From positions 3,596,001 to 3,660,000 of the forward strand of contig NSGV01000001.1 of the NCBI GenBank assembly GCA_002300355.1: a stretch of DNA of 64,000 nucleotides. The letters run 5' to 3'. Below the pieces are notes generated by a model. That model ran no database searches. It was not told the origin of the DNA and saw only the letters and a program-made list of their open reading frames with translations. Shown here piece after piece: positions 27,196 through 35,771 of this stretch. Both the position numbers and the translations under genes were made by a program. The DNA is from Streptomyces sp. TLI_235. GTDB lineage: Bacteria; Actinomycetota; Actinomycetes; Streptomycetales; Streptomycetaceae. The number at the start of each line of letters is the position of its first letter. The stretch's first letter is position 1.

Positions 27196-28482
27196 CTACG
27201 CCGCGAGCCGGGCCTCGATCACGGCCGCGGCGGCCAGCAGCCGCTCGTCGCCGCCCTCCGCGCCCACGCACTGCAGGCCGAGCGGCAGCCCGCCGAGCAC
27301 GCCGGCCGGAAGCGAGACGGCGGGCAGTCCGGCCTGGCTCCAGGGCAGCGACATCACCGCACTGCCGGTGGAGTCCAGGCCGAGCGGCGCCGGGCCGGTG
27401 GCGGCCGGGGTCACCCACAGGTCCACGCCCTGCTCGGCCGTCACGGCGGCCACCCGGCGCCGGAAGTCGTCGCGGGCCGCCAGCGCGGCCCGGTGGTCGG
27501 CCCGGTCGATCTCCCGGCCGTGCCGGATCGCGGCCACCGTCTCCGGCCGGTACAGGCTGCCGAAGCGGGTGAAGAGGTCGCGGTGCACCTGCGCCAGCTC
27601 GTACCGGATCACCGTGCGCAGGTGGTGTTTGACGGCGTCGAAGTCGCCGAGCACGTCCACCCGGCGGACCGGCAGGCCGAGCCCCCGGACGGTGCGCTCG
27701 AACGCGGCCAGCGCCTCCGGGGCCACCTCGTCGAGGTAGCCGCCGACCGGTACACCGAGGACCGGTTCCGCCGGTGGCGCCCCGCCGGGCTCCGCCCAGG
27801 AGTCGCACAGCAGCGGGGCGGCCAGCCGCACACCGGCCAGGTCGGCCGCGTAGCAGCCCATGGTGTCCAGCGTGGGCGCGTGCGGGATCACCCCGTCCAC
27901 CGGCATCCGCCCGTACGTCGGGCGGAAGCCCACCACGCCGCAGTACGCCGCCGGTCGGATCATCGACCCGACCGTCTGGGTGCCGATCGCCAGCGGCACC
28001 AGCCCGGCCGCGACCGCCGCAGCCGAACCGCTGCTCGACCCGCCCGGGGTGTGGCCCAGGTCGTGCGGATTGCGGGTCGGGCCCGGGGCGAGGACGGCGA
28101 ACTCGGCCGTCACCGTCTTGCCCGCGATCAGCGCCCCGGCCGCCTTCAGCCGTCCGACCAGGGAGGCCTCCGGACCGGCCAGCACTCCCGGCGGCAGGGC
28201 CGAACCGGCGTGCGTGGGCAGGCCGTCGACGTGCACCACGTCCTTCACCCCGACGGCCACCCCGTACAGCGGCGGCCGCGCAGCCGGATCGGGGTACCGC
28301 GCCTCCAGCTCCTTCGCCGCGGCGGCCAGCCGGTCGTGCCGGCCCGGCTCCGGGACGAAGGCGCGCAGCGCCGGATCGATCCGGTCGATGCGGGTGCACA
28401 GCCGCTCGACGTGCTCGGTGAGCGGCGGATCGCCGGCCCGCAGGCGGGCGGCGGCGGGGACCAGAGGCGTCATCGGCTCCAT
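27196..28482 (-). CDS. Amidase signature enzyme
   Basis: This ~428-residue hydrolase has the Ser-cisSer-Lys triad of amidase-signature proteins. The catalytic Lys is in VGVKDVVHV (about residue 80), and TPGGSSSGSAAAVAAG supplies the two serines. RPAAYCGVVGFRPTYGRMP follows. It cleaves an amide of unknown nature and is soluble. The start is uncertain: ATG 28482 was chosen, but GTG 28491 and ATG 28473 (with GGAG three bases before) are possible. The order amidase, TetR, hydrolase on one strand suggests a small catabolic group. Confidence 0.87.
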   Translation of the reverse strand: MEPMTPLVPAAARLRAGDPPLTEHVERLCTRIDRIDPALRAFVPEPGRHDRLAAAAKELEARYPDPAARPPLYGVAVGVKDVVHVDGLPTHAGSALPPGVLAGPEASLVGRLKAAGALIAGKTVTAEFAVLAPGPTRNPHDLGHTPGGSSSGSAAAVAAGLVPLAIGTQTVGSMIRPAAYCGVVGFRPTYGRMPVDGVIPHAPTLDTMGCYAADLAGVRLAAPLLCDSWAEPGGAPPAEPVLGVPVGGYLDEVAPEALAAFERTVRGLGLPVRRVDVLGDFDAVKHHLRTVIRYELAQVHRDLFTRFGSLYRPETVAAIRHGREIDRADHRAALAARDDFRRRVAAVTAEQGVDLWVTPAATGPAPLGLDSTGSAVMSLPWSQAGLPAVSLPAGVLGGLPLGLQCVGAEGGDERLLAAAAVIEARLAA

Positions 28483-28528
28483 GGCGCCCACGCTACGGGT
28501 CCGCCGCGCCCCGCAGGGGCGGTCCGGA

Positions 28529-28759
28529 TCACTCGTGCTCGGCGGGCATGTACGGCGTCTCGCGCAGGAAGAGCGCCCCGCAGGTGTGGCAGTTGAGGTC
28601 CGGCGAACGGGACCACAGCTCCGGGTCCTGGACGGTCGCGGTGGCGTCCAGCTCCCGTCCGCACAGGGCGGTCATGGAGCCGTCGTGGGCGATGTGCCAG
28701 GTCTTCACCCCGTCGGACGGGCCGGTCGGGCCGTACTCGGCGCGCATCTCGTACCTCAT
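28529..28759 (-). CDS. Small Cys/His protein, possible zinc ribbon
   Basis: This 76-residue protein contains WHIAHDGSMTALCGREL and LNCHTCGALFLRE, giving a Cys/His set (Cys33, then CxxC) that could bind a metal. I recognise no named family. It is cytoplasmic by composition. Codon bias and a clean frame support it, but the start (28759) has only a weak ribosome site. Confidence 0.55.
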   Translation of the reverse strand: MRYEMRAEYGPTGPSDGVKTWHIAHDGSMTALCGRELDATATVQDPELWSRSPDLNCHTCGALFLRETPYMPAEHE

Positions 28760-28838
28760 GCCGCCATGCTGCGCCGGGGCGGGGCGAGCGGCAATCCGGA
28801 ACGGCGGGGGCCCGGCCGGGTGCAGTCAGGAGGCGGCG

Positions 28839-29489
28839 TCAGGAGGCGGCGCGCAGGAGGGCGTCGTCCTGCCACTTGAGGATCTTGTCGAAGCTGACGA
28901 TCGCGCCGCGGAGGGGGTGGTTGCGGAGCTGGACGTGGTCGGTGAGGGCGTGGATCAGGAAGAGGCCCCGGCCGGACTCGGCGGAGAGGTCGGGGAGGAC
29001 GTCCGGGTCGGGGGTGCGGGCCGGGGCGGGGCGGCCGGCGGGGAGGACGTGCATGTCGTACGGGGCGGGGCGGTCGGTGCGGCGGGGGCGGTGCCCGGCG
29101 AGCGCCGAGGGGCCGAGGGTGGCGCGGCCGCGGCGGGTGCGGCGGCGGCCGGCCGGGCGGGGCGCGGGGGCGGCCTGGACGCGGTGCCCGGCGGCGGGGA
29201 GGACTCCCGGGACCGCGGGGGCGATCGGCGGCAGGCCGGGGCCCGAGTCGACGACCTCGATCCGCAGCCGGTCGCCGGCGATGGAGGCGGTGACCTGGAA
29301 GCCGTCGTCGGGGCGGCCGGTGGCGGCGTGCTCGACGGCGTTGGCACACGCCTCGGTCAGGGCGACGCCGAGGTCGTAGGCGATCTGCGGGTCGACACCG
29401 GCCGTGTCCATGGCACCGAGCAGGATGCGGCGGGCGAGCGGCACACTGGCCGGGTCGCGCTTGAGGTGCAGAGTCCACCAGATGTCCAC
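28839..29489 (-). CDS. RsbW-like ATP-binding (HATPase_c) protein with a long insert
   Basis: This 216-residue serine-kinase/anti-sigma-factor-like ATPase starts DIWWTLHLKRDPASVPLARRIL. It has the N-box ALTEACANAVEHA, the G1 box EVVDSGPGLPP and, after an insert of about 75 Pro/Arg/Ala-rich residues, the G2 box SGRGLFLIHALTDHVQ. Single-domain proteins of this kind in streptomycetes bind anti-anti-sigma or sigma factors. The insert lies where the ATP lid should be, which may alter nucleotide binding. GTG 29489 was chosen because AGGAGG lies eight bases before it; an ATG at 29519 is the alternative. Confidence 0.8.
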   Translation of the reverse strand: MDIWWTLHLKRDPASVPLARRILLGAMDTAGVDPQIAYDLGVALTEACANAVEHAATGRPDDGFQVTASIAGDRLRIEVVDSGPGLPPIAPAVPGVLPAAGHRVQAAPAPRPAGRRRTRRGRATLGPSALAGHRPRRTDRPAPYDMHVLPAGRPAPARTPDPDVLPDLSAESGRGLFLIHALTDHVQLRNHPLRGAIVSFDKILKWQDDALLRAAS

Positions 29490-29716
29490 GGGAGGTCCCT
29501 CCTGGCTGCGGCTCCACATACACCTAGGTATCTCCGAGGGTTTCGACGGTGAACCGTCGGCTCAGGCCGGGACCGCTCGTTCGGCGGATGGACTGATGCG
29601 GAACAGTGTGCCGCGCGGCGCGCGGTTCGGCCCGCACGCCGGGCCGAAAGGGTCATTCGGCGTATTTCCCACCCTGCCCGTGGGGGTGGTGTGAGCGGTG
29701 AGATGATGGCCCAGCC

Positions 29717-30517
29717 ATGACTGCCCACCCTGTCGCCCCGTTCGCAGGCGCCGCCGCACCCTCCGACGGGGTGCCGGCCGCGGCCTGGGACCTGCGGGTG
29801 GCTCGCGCGGTGCCGTTCGCGCTGGTGTGCACGCTGGTCGCGGCCGCCGGGCACGCGGCGGTGGGCGGCGGGGACGTCGCACCCTCCGCGCTGGCGGCCG
29901 GTTTCGCCGCGGTGGTGCTGCTGGCGGCGGCGCTCGGCGGGCGGGAGCGCTCGCTGACCGCGATCGTCGGGGCCCTCGGCGTCGGCCAGCTGGGCCTGCA
30001 CCTGCTCTTCCACACGCTGACCCCGGCCCGCGCCCACCACATGGCGGGCATGACGATGCCGGAGGCCGCCGGGCGGCTGCTCTGCGACGACGTCCCCGGC
30101 AACGGGGTGACGCACCTGCCCGCGGGGACGTCCGCGGAGCAGGTGATCAGCGACGCCGGCCTGGACCCGCACGCGTACGCCGCCGCGGGTGCCGGGCACG
30201 CCGCCTCCGGCCTGTTCGGGACGAGCCCGGCGATGCTGCTGGGCCACCTGGCGGCGGCGGTCGTGGCCGGCTGGTGGCTGCGGCGCGGCGAGGCCGCGCT
30301 GTGGCGTCTGGTGAAGCTCACCGCGGCGGCGGCCCGCGAGTGGGCCCTGCCGCTGAACCGCGCGGTGGCGATGCTCGCCGCCGCACTGCTGGGTGTGCCC
30401 GCGGCAGCTCCGGCCGTGCCCCGCCGGCGTGCGGAGGACGTGCCGCTGCCGGGGGCGGTGGCCCTGGTGCACAGCCTCGTCCGGCGCGGACCGCCGGTGG
30501 CGGCGTTCGCGCGCTGA
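29717..30517 (+). CDS. Multi-pass membrane protein heading the copper operon
   Basis: This 266-residue protein has about four to five hydrophobic segments. The second loop, LLFHTLTPARAHHMAGMTMPEA, is rich in His and Met and is a plausible copper-binding site. The text is Ala-rich. I do not recognise a named family, though an equivalent gene precedes ycnI in other streptomycetes as I recall. It is followed 143 bases later by ycnI on the same strand, so a role in copper uptake or export is inferred from context. Confidence 0.65.
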   Translation: MTAHPVAPFAGAAAPSDGVPAAAWDLRVARAVPFALVCTLVAAAGHAAVGGGDVAPSALAAGFAAVVLLAAALGGRERSLTAIVGALGVGQLGLHLLFHTLTPARAHHMAGMTMPEAAGRLLCDDVPGNGVTHLPAGTSAEQVISDAGLDPHAYAAAGAGHAASGLFGTSPAMLLGHLAAAVVAGWWLRRGEAALWRLVKLTAAAAREWALPLNRAVAMLAAALLGVPAAAPAVPRRRAEDVPLPGAVALVHSLVRRGPPVAAFAR

Positions 30518-30660
30518 CGGCTCCGACCTGGCTCGTGGCGCGCGCTGCCGGCCGTTCCCGCACCGATGCGGGCGGCCCGTACCAGCCCCACCACCAGCCC
30601 GGCGCACGTTCCTCGCGGCCTGTCGCCGCCGTGCGCCCCGCTCCCCAGGGAGAGCCCATC

Positions 30661-31392
30661 ATGCGTACCACTCCTGCCCGCCGGACCGCCCTCGCCGCCG
30701 TCGTCGCCGGTGCCGCCGTTCTCGCGCTGGCCGGACCGGCCGCCGCCCACGTGACCGTCCAGCCGGGCAGCGTCCCGCAGGGCGGCTACACCGCCGTGGC
30801 GTTCCGGGTGCCGGACGAGAGCGACACCGCCTCCACCGTGAAGCTGGAGGTCAGCCTGCCGATGGACCACCCGATGGCGTCGGTGCGCATCCAGCCGCTG
30901 CCGGGCTGGACGGCCGTCCTGGAGAAGTCGAAGCTCGACAAGCCGCTGAGCTCGCACGGCAAGGAGATCACCGAGGCCGTCTCCAAGATCACGTGGACTG
31001 CGGACGCCGGCACCAAGATCGCTCCCGGCCAGTTCCAGGAGTTCAGGGTCTCGCTCGGCGCCCTGCCGACCGACACCGACAAGCTGACCTTCAAGGCGCT
31101 GCAGACCTACGACAACGGCGACGTCGTCCGCTGGATCGAGGAGTCCAAGGAGGGCCAGCCCGAGCCCGCCAAGCCCGCCCCGGTGCTGACCCTCACCAAG
31201 GCCGCCGCCGGCGCCTCGGCCGCGCCGGCCGCCGACCACCACGCCTCCCAGGACGCCTCGGGTGACACGGCCGCCGCGAAGTCCTCCGACTCCACCGCCC
31301 GCACCCTCGGTGTGGTCGGCATCGTCGTCGGCGTGATCGGCGCCGCGCTCGGTGTGGCCGGCCTGCGCCGCAAGAACGGCCCCGCCTCCTGA
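30661..31392 (+). CDS. ycnI: YcnI family copper-binding protein (DUF1775)
   Basis: This 243-residue exported protein has a signal peptide ending AAAH, so the mature N-terminus starts near His30 as in CopC-like metal sites. The domain text AHVTVQPGSVPQGGYTAVAFRVPDE, VSLPMDHPMASVRIQPLPGW and PTDTDKLTFKALQTYDNGDVVRWIEE is diagnostic for YcnI. A Pro/Ala/Ser spacer and a C-terminal membrane helix with RRKNG anchor it at the cell surface. ATG 30661 follows GGGAGAG. It probably binds copper for delivery to the CopC-CopD protein encoded downstream. Confidence 0.93.
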   Translation: MRTTPARRTALAAVVAGAAVLALAGPAAAHVTVQPGSVPQGGYTAVAFRVPDESDTASTVKLEVSLPMDHPMASVRIQPLPGWTAVLEKSKLDKPLSSHGKEITEAVSKITWTADAGTKIAPGQFQEFRVSLGALPTDTDKLTFKALQTYDNGDVVRWIEESKEGQPEPAKPAPVLTLTKAAAGASAAPAADHHASQDASGDTAAAKSSDSTARTLGVVGIVVGVIGAALGVAGLRRKNGPAS

Positions 31393-31472
31393 CCCGGCGC
31401 CCGACGGGCCGCACCCCTCGCGGGGCGGCCCGCCGGGCCGCCCCGGACCCGCACGATCGGAAACCCAACGCC

Positions 31473-32150
31473 ATGGCCCACACCCCCCGCCCGAAGGCCC
31501 GGCTGCTCGGCGCCGCCGCACTGGCCGTCGCCGGCGCGCTCGCCCTCACCGCCTGCTCCTCCTCCGCAGGCGGCGACGGCGGCACGGCCGCCGCCGTGCA
31601 CCGGGCGAGCAGCTCGTCCGCGTACCAGGGCAGCGTGCTCAGCAAGCACTTCGACAAGCCCGACCTGGTGCTGACCGACACCGCAGGGCAGCCGTTCGAC
31701 CTGCGCAAGCAGACCGCCGGCCGGCCGGTGCTGCTCTTCTTCGGCTACACCAGCTGCCCCGACGTCTGCCCGACCACCATGGGCGACATTGGTGTCGCGA
31801 TGTCCAAGCTGTCCGCCGAGGACCAGAAGAAGATCGACGTCGTGTTCGTCTCCACCGACCCCGAGCGGGACACCCCGAAGGTGCTGCGCACCTGGCTGGA
31901 CTCGATGGGCAAGGGCTTCATCGGCCTGACCGGCGACCTGGCGAAGGTGAAGACCGCCGCCCGGACGGTCGGCGTGGCCGTGCAGGACCCGGTGGTCAAC
32001 GCCGACGGCACGGTCACCTCCGCGCACGGCGCCCAGGTGCTGGCCTTCCTGCCGTCCGACGACAAGGCGCACGTCCTCTTCATGGGCAGCAGCACCGTCG
32101 AGACCTACACCCACGACCTGGCCCTGCTCGCCCGGGGGGTGCCGGCATGA
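31473..32150 (+). CDS. Sco family copper chaperone (SenC/PrrC type) lipoprotein
   Basis: This 225-residue lipoprotein has lipobox LTAC (Cys28) and the Sco motif GYTSCPDVCPTTM (copper ligands Cys95 and Cys99). It then has DVVFVSTDPERDTPKVL and, at the place of the third ligand, His185 in SAHGAQVLAFL. Sco proteins load or reduce the CuA site of cytochrome c oxidase. The fold and ligands are intact, though the DHS-like context of the His is altered. The stop overlaps the next start as ATGA. Confidence 0.93.
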   Translation: MAHTPRPKARLLGAAALAVAGALALTACSSSAGGDGGTAAAVHRASSSSAYQGSVLSKHFDKPDLVLTDTAGQPFDLRKQTAGRPVLLFFGYTSCPDVCPTTMGDIGVAMSKLSAEDQKKIDVVFVSTDPERDTPKVLRTWLDSMGKGFIGLTGDLAKVKTAARTVGVAVQDPVVNADGTVTSAHGAQVLAFLPSDDKAHVLFMGSSTVETYTHDLALLARGVPA

Positions 32151-32623
32151 GCCGGTCCTTCCGGCGTTCGGCGTTGATCGGCGCGGGGCTGGCCACCGTG
32201 CTGGCCACCGGGACGATACTCGTGGCGTGCGGAACGGGATCCGACGGCGGACGGGCCGAGCTCAGCATTCGGGACAGCTACGTTCCGGTGCCGGCGCTGC
32301 CCGGCGGGATGGGCGCGGGCTACCTCACCGTCCGCAACGACGGCGGCTCGGCCGACCGGCTCGTCGCGGTGACCAGCCCGGACGCCGGTTCCGTCACCCT
32401 GCACACCTCCGGCGAGTCGACGATGACGGCGGTGGACAGCCTCCAGGTGCCGGCCCACGGCGCACTGGAGCTGGCCCGCGGCGGCCACCACCTCATGATC
32501 ATGGGATGGCAGAAACCGCCCGCCGTCGGCGACGAACTGGAACTGGACCTCACCTTCGCCAAGAGCGGCACGATCACCGTCACCGTGCCGGTGAAGCCGC
32601 TCACCTACCGGCCCGGGAGCTGA
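32147..32623 (+). CDS. PCu(A)C copper chaperone lipoprotein
   Basis: This 158-residue lipoprotein has lipobox LVAC (Cys28) and the PCu(A)C copper site: His86 and Met93 in LHTSGESTM, His115 and Met117 in GGHHLMIMGW. It delivers Cu(I) to the CuA site in partnership with Sco. It is translationally coupled to the sco gene (ATGA overlap) and is followed five bases later by the CopC-CopD gene. The full operon context supports the copper role. Confidence 0.93.
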   Translation: MSRSFRRSALIGAGLATVLATGTILVACGTGSDGGRAELSIRDSYVPVPALPGGMGAGYLTVRNDGGSADRLVAVTSPDAGSVTLHTSGESTMTAVDSLQVPAHGALELARGGHHLMIMGWQKPPAVGDELELDLTFAKSGTITVTVPVKPLTYRPGS

Positions 32624-32628
32624 CACAG

Positions 32629-34650
32629 ATGCCGAGGAGAGTCGCGTCGCTGCTGGCCGTCCTGGCGGCGGCCGTCGCCGTTCTGTTCGGCGGCGCCGGC
32701 ACCGCCGCCGCGCACGCCACGCTGGTCTCCACCGACCCGGCGCAGGGGGCGGTCACCGCCACCGCGCCCGCCGCGGTCACCCTCACCTTCAGCGAGGGCG
32801 TCTCGCTGACCGCCGACTCCGTGCGGGTGCTCGACCCGGCCGGCAAGCAGGTGGACAACGGCGACGCGGCCCACGCCGACGGCAAGGAGGCCAGCGCCCG
32901 GGTGACGCTGCGTTCCGGGCTCGGCAACGGCACCTACACCGTCGCCTGGCGGGCCGTCTCCGAGGACTCCCACCCGGTCGGCGGCGCCTTCACCTTCTCG
33001 ATCGGCGCGCCCTCGGACACCACGGTCTCCGCCTCCTCGGTGCAGGGCGCCGAGCCGGACGCCGTGGTCGCCGCCGCGTACGGCACGGCCCGGACGGTCG
33101 CCTACGCGGCCTTCGCGCTGCTGGTCGGCGCCGCCGCGTTCGTGCTGATCTGCTGGCCTCGCGGGGTCGCGGTGCACCGGGTGCAGCGGCTGCTGATGAC
33201 CGGCTGGATCGCGCTGCTGGTCTCCACCGTCGCGGTGCTGCTCCTGCGCGGCCCGTACGAGCGCGGCACCGGGCTCTCCCAGGCCTTCGACCTCTCACTG
33301 GTGCGGGCCACCCTGGACGAGCGGATCGGCACCGCGCTGGCCGCCCGGCTGCTGCTGCTCGCCGCCGGCGGCGTCTTCCTCTCGCTGCTGGTCGGCCAGC
33401 TCGGCCAGGACCACGCGCCGGAGGAGGCCGCGGACCCGGCGGATGCCGCCGAGCCGCCGGAGAGCCGTGCCGAGGACGGCGAGGAGGCGGAGCTGCGCGC
33501 GCTGGAGCGGCGCGCCGCCGAGCGGCCGCTGCGGGACGCCCGGCTGGGCCTGGGCGTCGGCGGGGCGGTGCTCGCCGTCGCGCTGAGCGCGACCTGGGTG
33601 GGCGCCGACCACTCCTCGGTCGGCATCCAGGTGCCGCTTGCGCTGCCCACGGCCGCCCTGCACCTGCTCGCGATGGCGCTCTGGCTGGGCGGTCTGGCCA
33701 CGCTGCTGGTCGGGCTGCGGCACGGCGTGCCGACCGCGGCGGTGGAGCGGTTCTCCAAGCTGGCGCTGGGCGCGGTGACGGTGCTGACCGTGACCGGCGT
33801 CTACCAGTCCTGGCGCGGACTGGGCAGCTGGGGGGCGCTGGTCGACACCGAGTACGGGCGGCTGCTGCTGATCAAGACCGGCCTGGTCGCCGGGATGGTC
33901 GGCCTCGCCTGGATCTCCCGCGCCTGGGTCGCCCGGCTCCGGACCGCCGGCGAGGCGGCGGACGGAGAAGCGGCGGACGGAGAGGCGGAGCAGGAGGCCG
34001 GGGCCGAGGCGGCCGTCGGCAGCAAGCAGGCCACCGGGGCCGCCGCGCAGGGCGGCGACGACCCGGCGCGGCGCGCCCAGCTGGCCCGCCAGCAGGCCGC
34101 CCGCGACAAGGCCACCGAGCGGCGCACCCGGGACGGTGTGCCGGCCCGGGCCGGGCTGCGGCGGACGGTGCTGGTGGAGTCGGTGGTCGCGGTAGCCGTG
34201 CTGGTGGTGACGACCATGCTGACCAACTCACCGCCCGGCCGGGTGGCCGAGGCGGTCGCCGCGACCTCGCAGTCGCCGGCGGCCGGGGCGAGCACGGTGC
34301 CGGGCCGGACGGTGGAGCTGAAGCTGCCGTACGACACCGGCGGCAGCACCCCGAACGCCAAGGGCACCGCCACGGTGACGGTCAACCCGGTCGCGACCGG
34401 TCCGAACGAGGTCACGCTGAAGCTGGACGACAAGGCGGGCAAGCCGGTCGAGGTGCCGGAGGTGCAGCTCGCCTTCACCCTGCCGGACCGCGACCTCGGG
34501 CCGCTGCCGGTGACGCCTGCGCCGCAGGGCACCGGGCGCTGGTCGGGCACCGCCCAGCTGCCGCTCGCCGGAAACTGGGTGGTGTCGGTGACCGTCCGCT
34601 CCTCGGACATCGACCAGAGCACGGCCACCGAACAGCTGAAGGTCGGCTGA
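32629..34650 (+). CDS. ycnJ: CopC-CopD fusion protein (YcnJ type)
   Basis: This 673-residue protein has a signal peptide, then a CopC domain with His29 at the mature N-terminus (AAAHATLVSTDP) and His115 in SEDSHPVGGAFTF. A CopD-type membrane domain with about eight helices follows (WVGADHSSVGIQVPLALPTAALHLL, LWLGGLATLLVG, VTGVYQSW). A charged loop after the fourth helix (rich in Glu/Ala) and another near 450-500 are low complexity. The C-terminal ~130 residues form an extracytoplasmic beta domain (YtkA-like). It imports or exports copper across the membrane. It starts five bases after PCu(A)C and ends the operon. Confidence 0.92.
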   Translation: MPRRVASLLAVLAAAVAVLFGGAGTAAAHATLVSTDPAQGAVTATAPAAVTLTFSEGVSLTADSVRVLDPAGKQVDNGDAAHADGKEASARVTLRSGLGNGTYTVAWRAVSEDSHPVGGAFTFSIGAPSDTTVSASSVQGAEPDAVVAAAYGTARTVAYAAFALLVGAAAFVLICWPRGVAVHRVQRLLMTGWIALLVSTVAVLLLRGPYERGTGLSQAFDLSLVRATLDERIGTALAARLLLLAAGGVFLSLLVGQLGQDHAPEEAADPADAAEPPESRAEDGEEAELRALERRAAERPLRDARLGLGVGGAVLAVALSATWVGADHSSVGIQVPLALPTAALHLLAMALWLGGLATLLVGLRHGVPTAAVERFSKLALGAVTVLTVTGVYQSWRGLGSWGALVDTEYGRLLLIKTGLVAGMVGLAWISRAWVARLRTAGEAADGEAADGEAEQEAGAEAAVGSKQATGAAAQGGDDPARRAQLARQQAARDKATERRTRDGVPARAGLRRTVLVESVVAVAVLVVTTMLTNSPPGRVAEAVAATSQSPAAGASTVPGRTVELKLPYDTGGSTPNAKGTATVTVNPVATGPNEVTLKLDDKAGKPVEVPEVQLAFTLPDRDLGPLPVTPAPQGTGRWSGTAQLPLAGNWVVSVTVRSSDIDQSTATEQLKVG

Positions 34651-34656
34651 CGGCGT

Positions 34657-34695
34657 CCCGCCCCCGGCCGACCCGCGCGGTCGAACGGGGGCGGG
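34657..34695 (+). terminator. Terminator of the copper operon
   Basis: CCCGCCCCCG (34657-34666) pairs with CGGGGGCGGG (34686-34695), with a weaker inner stem around CGCGC, six bases after the stop. Confidence 0.65.
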
Positions 34696-34791
34696 CGACC
34701 ACTGGGCGGAACGGTGTCCGGACGGGCGCCGGGAGTGACTATCGTGGCAGGCCGAGTCCTGCTCAGCACCACCCTTGCGTACGGAGGCGGC

Positions 34792-35727
34792 ATGTCGGCG
34801 ACCCGCTACACCTATCTCGGGCCGGAAGGCACCTTCACCGAGGCCGCCCTGCGCACGCTGCCGGAGGCGGCGACCCGGGAGCTGGTGCCGTTCGCCTCCG
34901 TCCCGGCGGCGCTCGACGCCGTGCGGGCGGGCGAGGCCGCGGGCGCGTTCGTGCCGGTGGAGAACTCGGTGGAGGGCGCGGTCACCGCGACCAGTGACGA
35001 ACTGGCCTCCGGTGCGCCGCTGATGATCTACCGCGAGGTGCTGCTGCCGATCACCTTCGCGCTGCTGGTGCGGCCGGGCACCTCGCTGGCCGACGTCAAG
35101 ACCGTCACCAGCCACCCGGTGGCGCAGCCGCAGGTGCGGCGCTGGCTGGCGGCGAACCTGCCGGACGCGCAGTGGGAGGCGGCGGCGTCCAATGCGGACG
35201 GTGCCCGGCTGGTCCAGGAGGGCCGGTTCGACGGTGCCTTCGCCGGTGAGTTCGCGGCGGCGCTGTACGGGCTGGAGCCGCTGGTCAGCGACATCCACGA
35301 CGCGGCGAACGCGACCACCCGCTTCCTGCTGGTGGGCCGGCCGGGGCGGGTCTCCTCGCCGACGGGGCTGGACAAGACCTCGATGGTGGTCTGGCTGCCG
35401 GACGACCACCCGGGTGCGCTGCTGGAGCTGCTGCAGGAGTTCGCGGTGCGCGGCATCAACCTGATGCGCATCGAGTCCCGGCCCACCGGCGAGGGCATGG
35501 GCAACTACTGCTTCCTGATCGACTGCGAGGGGCACCTGAGCGAGCGGCGGGTCAGCGAGGCCCTAATGGGCCTGAAGCGGATCTGCCCGCAGGTGCGGTT
35601 CCTCGGCTCGTACCCGCGGGCGGACCGGGGCAGCCAGCGGCCGGTGCGGCCGGGCACGTCCGACGCGGACTTCTCCGAGGCGGCGGACTGGCTGTCGCGC
35701 TGCCTCGACGGCCGCGGGGAGATCTGA
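34792..35727 (+). CDS. pheA: Prephenate dehydratase
   Basis: Converts prephenate to phenylpyruvate in phenylalanine synthesis. The 311 residues comprise the catalytic PDT domain, starting YTYLGPEGTFTEAAL, with VPVENSVEGAV (54-64) and ANATTRFLLVG, where Thr176-Arg177-Phe178 form the active-site TRF motif. A C-terminal ACT domain follows (MVVWLPDDHPGALLELLQEF and RGINLMRIESRPTGEGMGNY) that senses phenylalanine. There is no chorismate-mutase domain, as usual in actinomycetes. ATG 34792 follows GGAGG. It is followed by a hairpin and then a large non-coding region with DnaA boxes. Confidence 0.96.
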   Translation: MSATRYTYLGPEGTFTEAALRTLPEAATRELVPFASVPAALDAVRAGEAAGAFVPVENSVEGAVTATSDELASGAPLMIYREVLLPITFALLVRPGTSLADVKTVTSHPVAQPQVRRWLAANLPDAQWEAAASNADGARLVQEGRFDGAFAGEFAAALYGLEPLVSDIHDAANATTRFLLVGRPGRVSSPTGLDKTSMVVWLPDDHPGALLELLQEFAVRGINLMRIESRPTGEGMGNYCFLIDCEGHLSERRVSEALMGLKRICPQVRFLGSYPRADRGSQRPVRPGTSDADFSEAADWLSRCLDGRGEI

Positions 35728-35748
35728 CCGGTTCGGTCACGGTGGGGA

Positions 35749-35771
35749 GAACGGCCGCCGGGCGGCCGTTC
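35749..35771 (+). terminator. Terminator after pheA
   Basis: GAACGGCCGC pairs with GCGGCCGTTC around a three-base loop, 21 bases after the stop. The last bases overlap the first DnaA-like box. Confidence 0.65.

Noticed and set aside
25493..28399. A 968-codon frame joining the alpha/beta hydrolase to sequence across the TetR and amidase genes
   Set aside because: Only the last 298 codons resemble a protein; a ribosome site and promoter lie directly before them.
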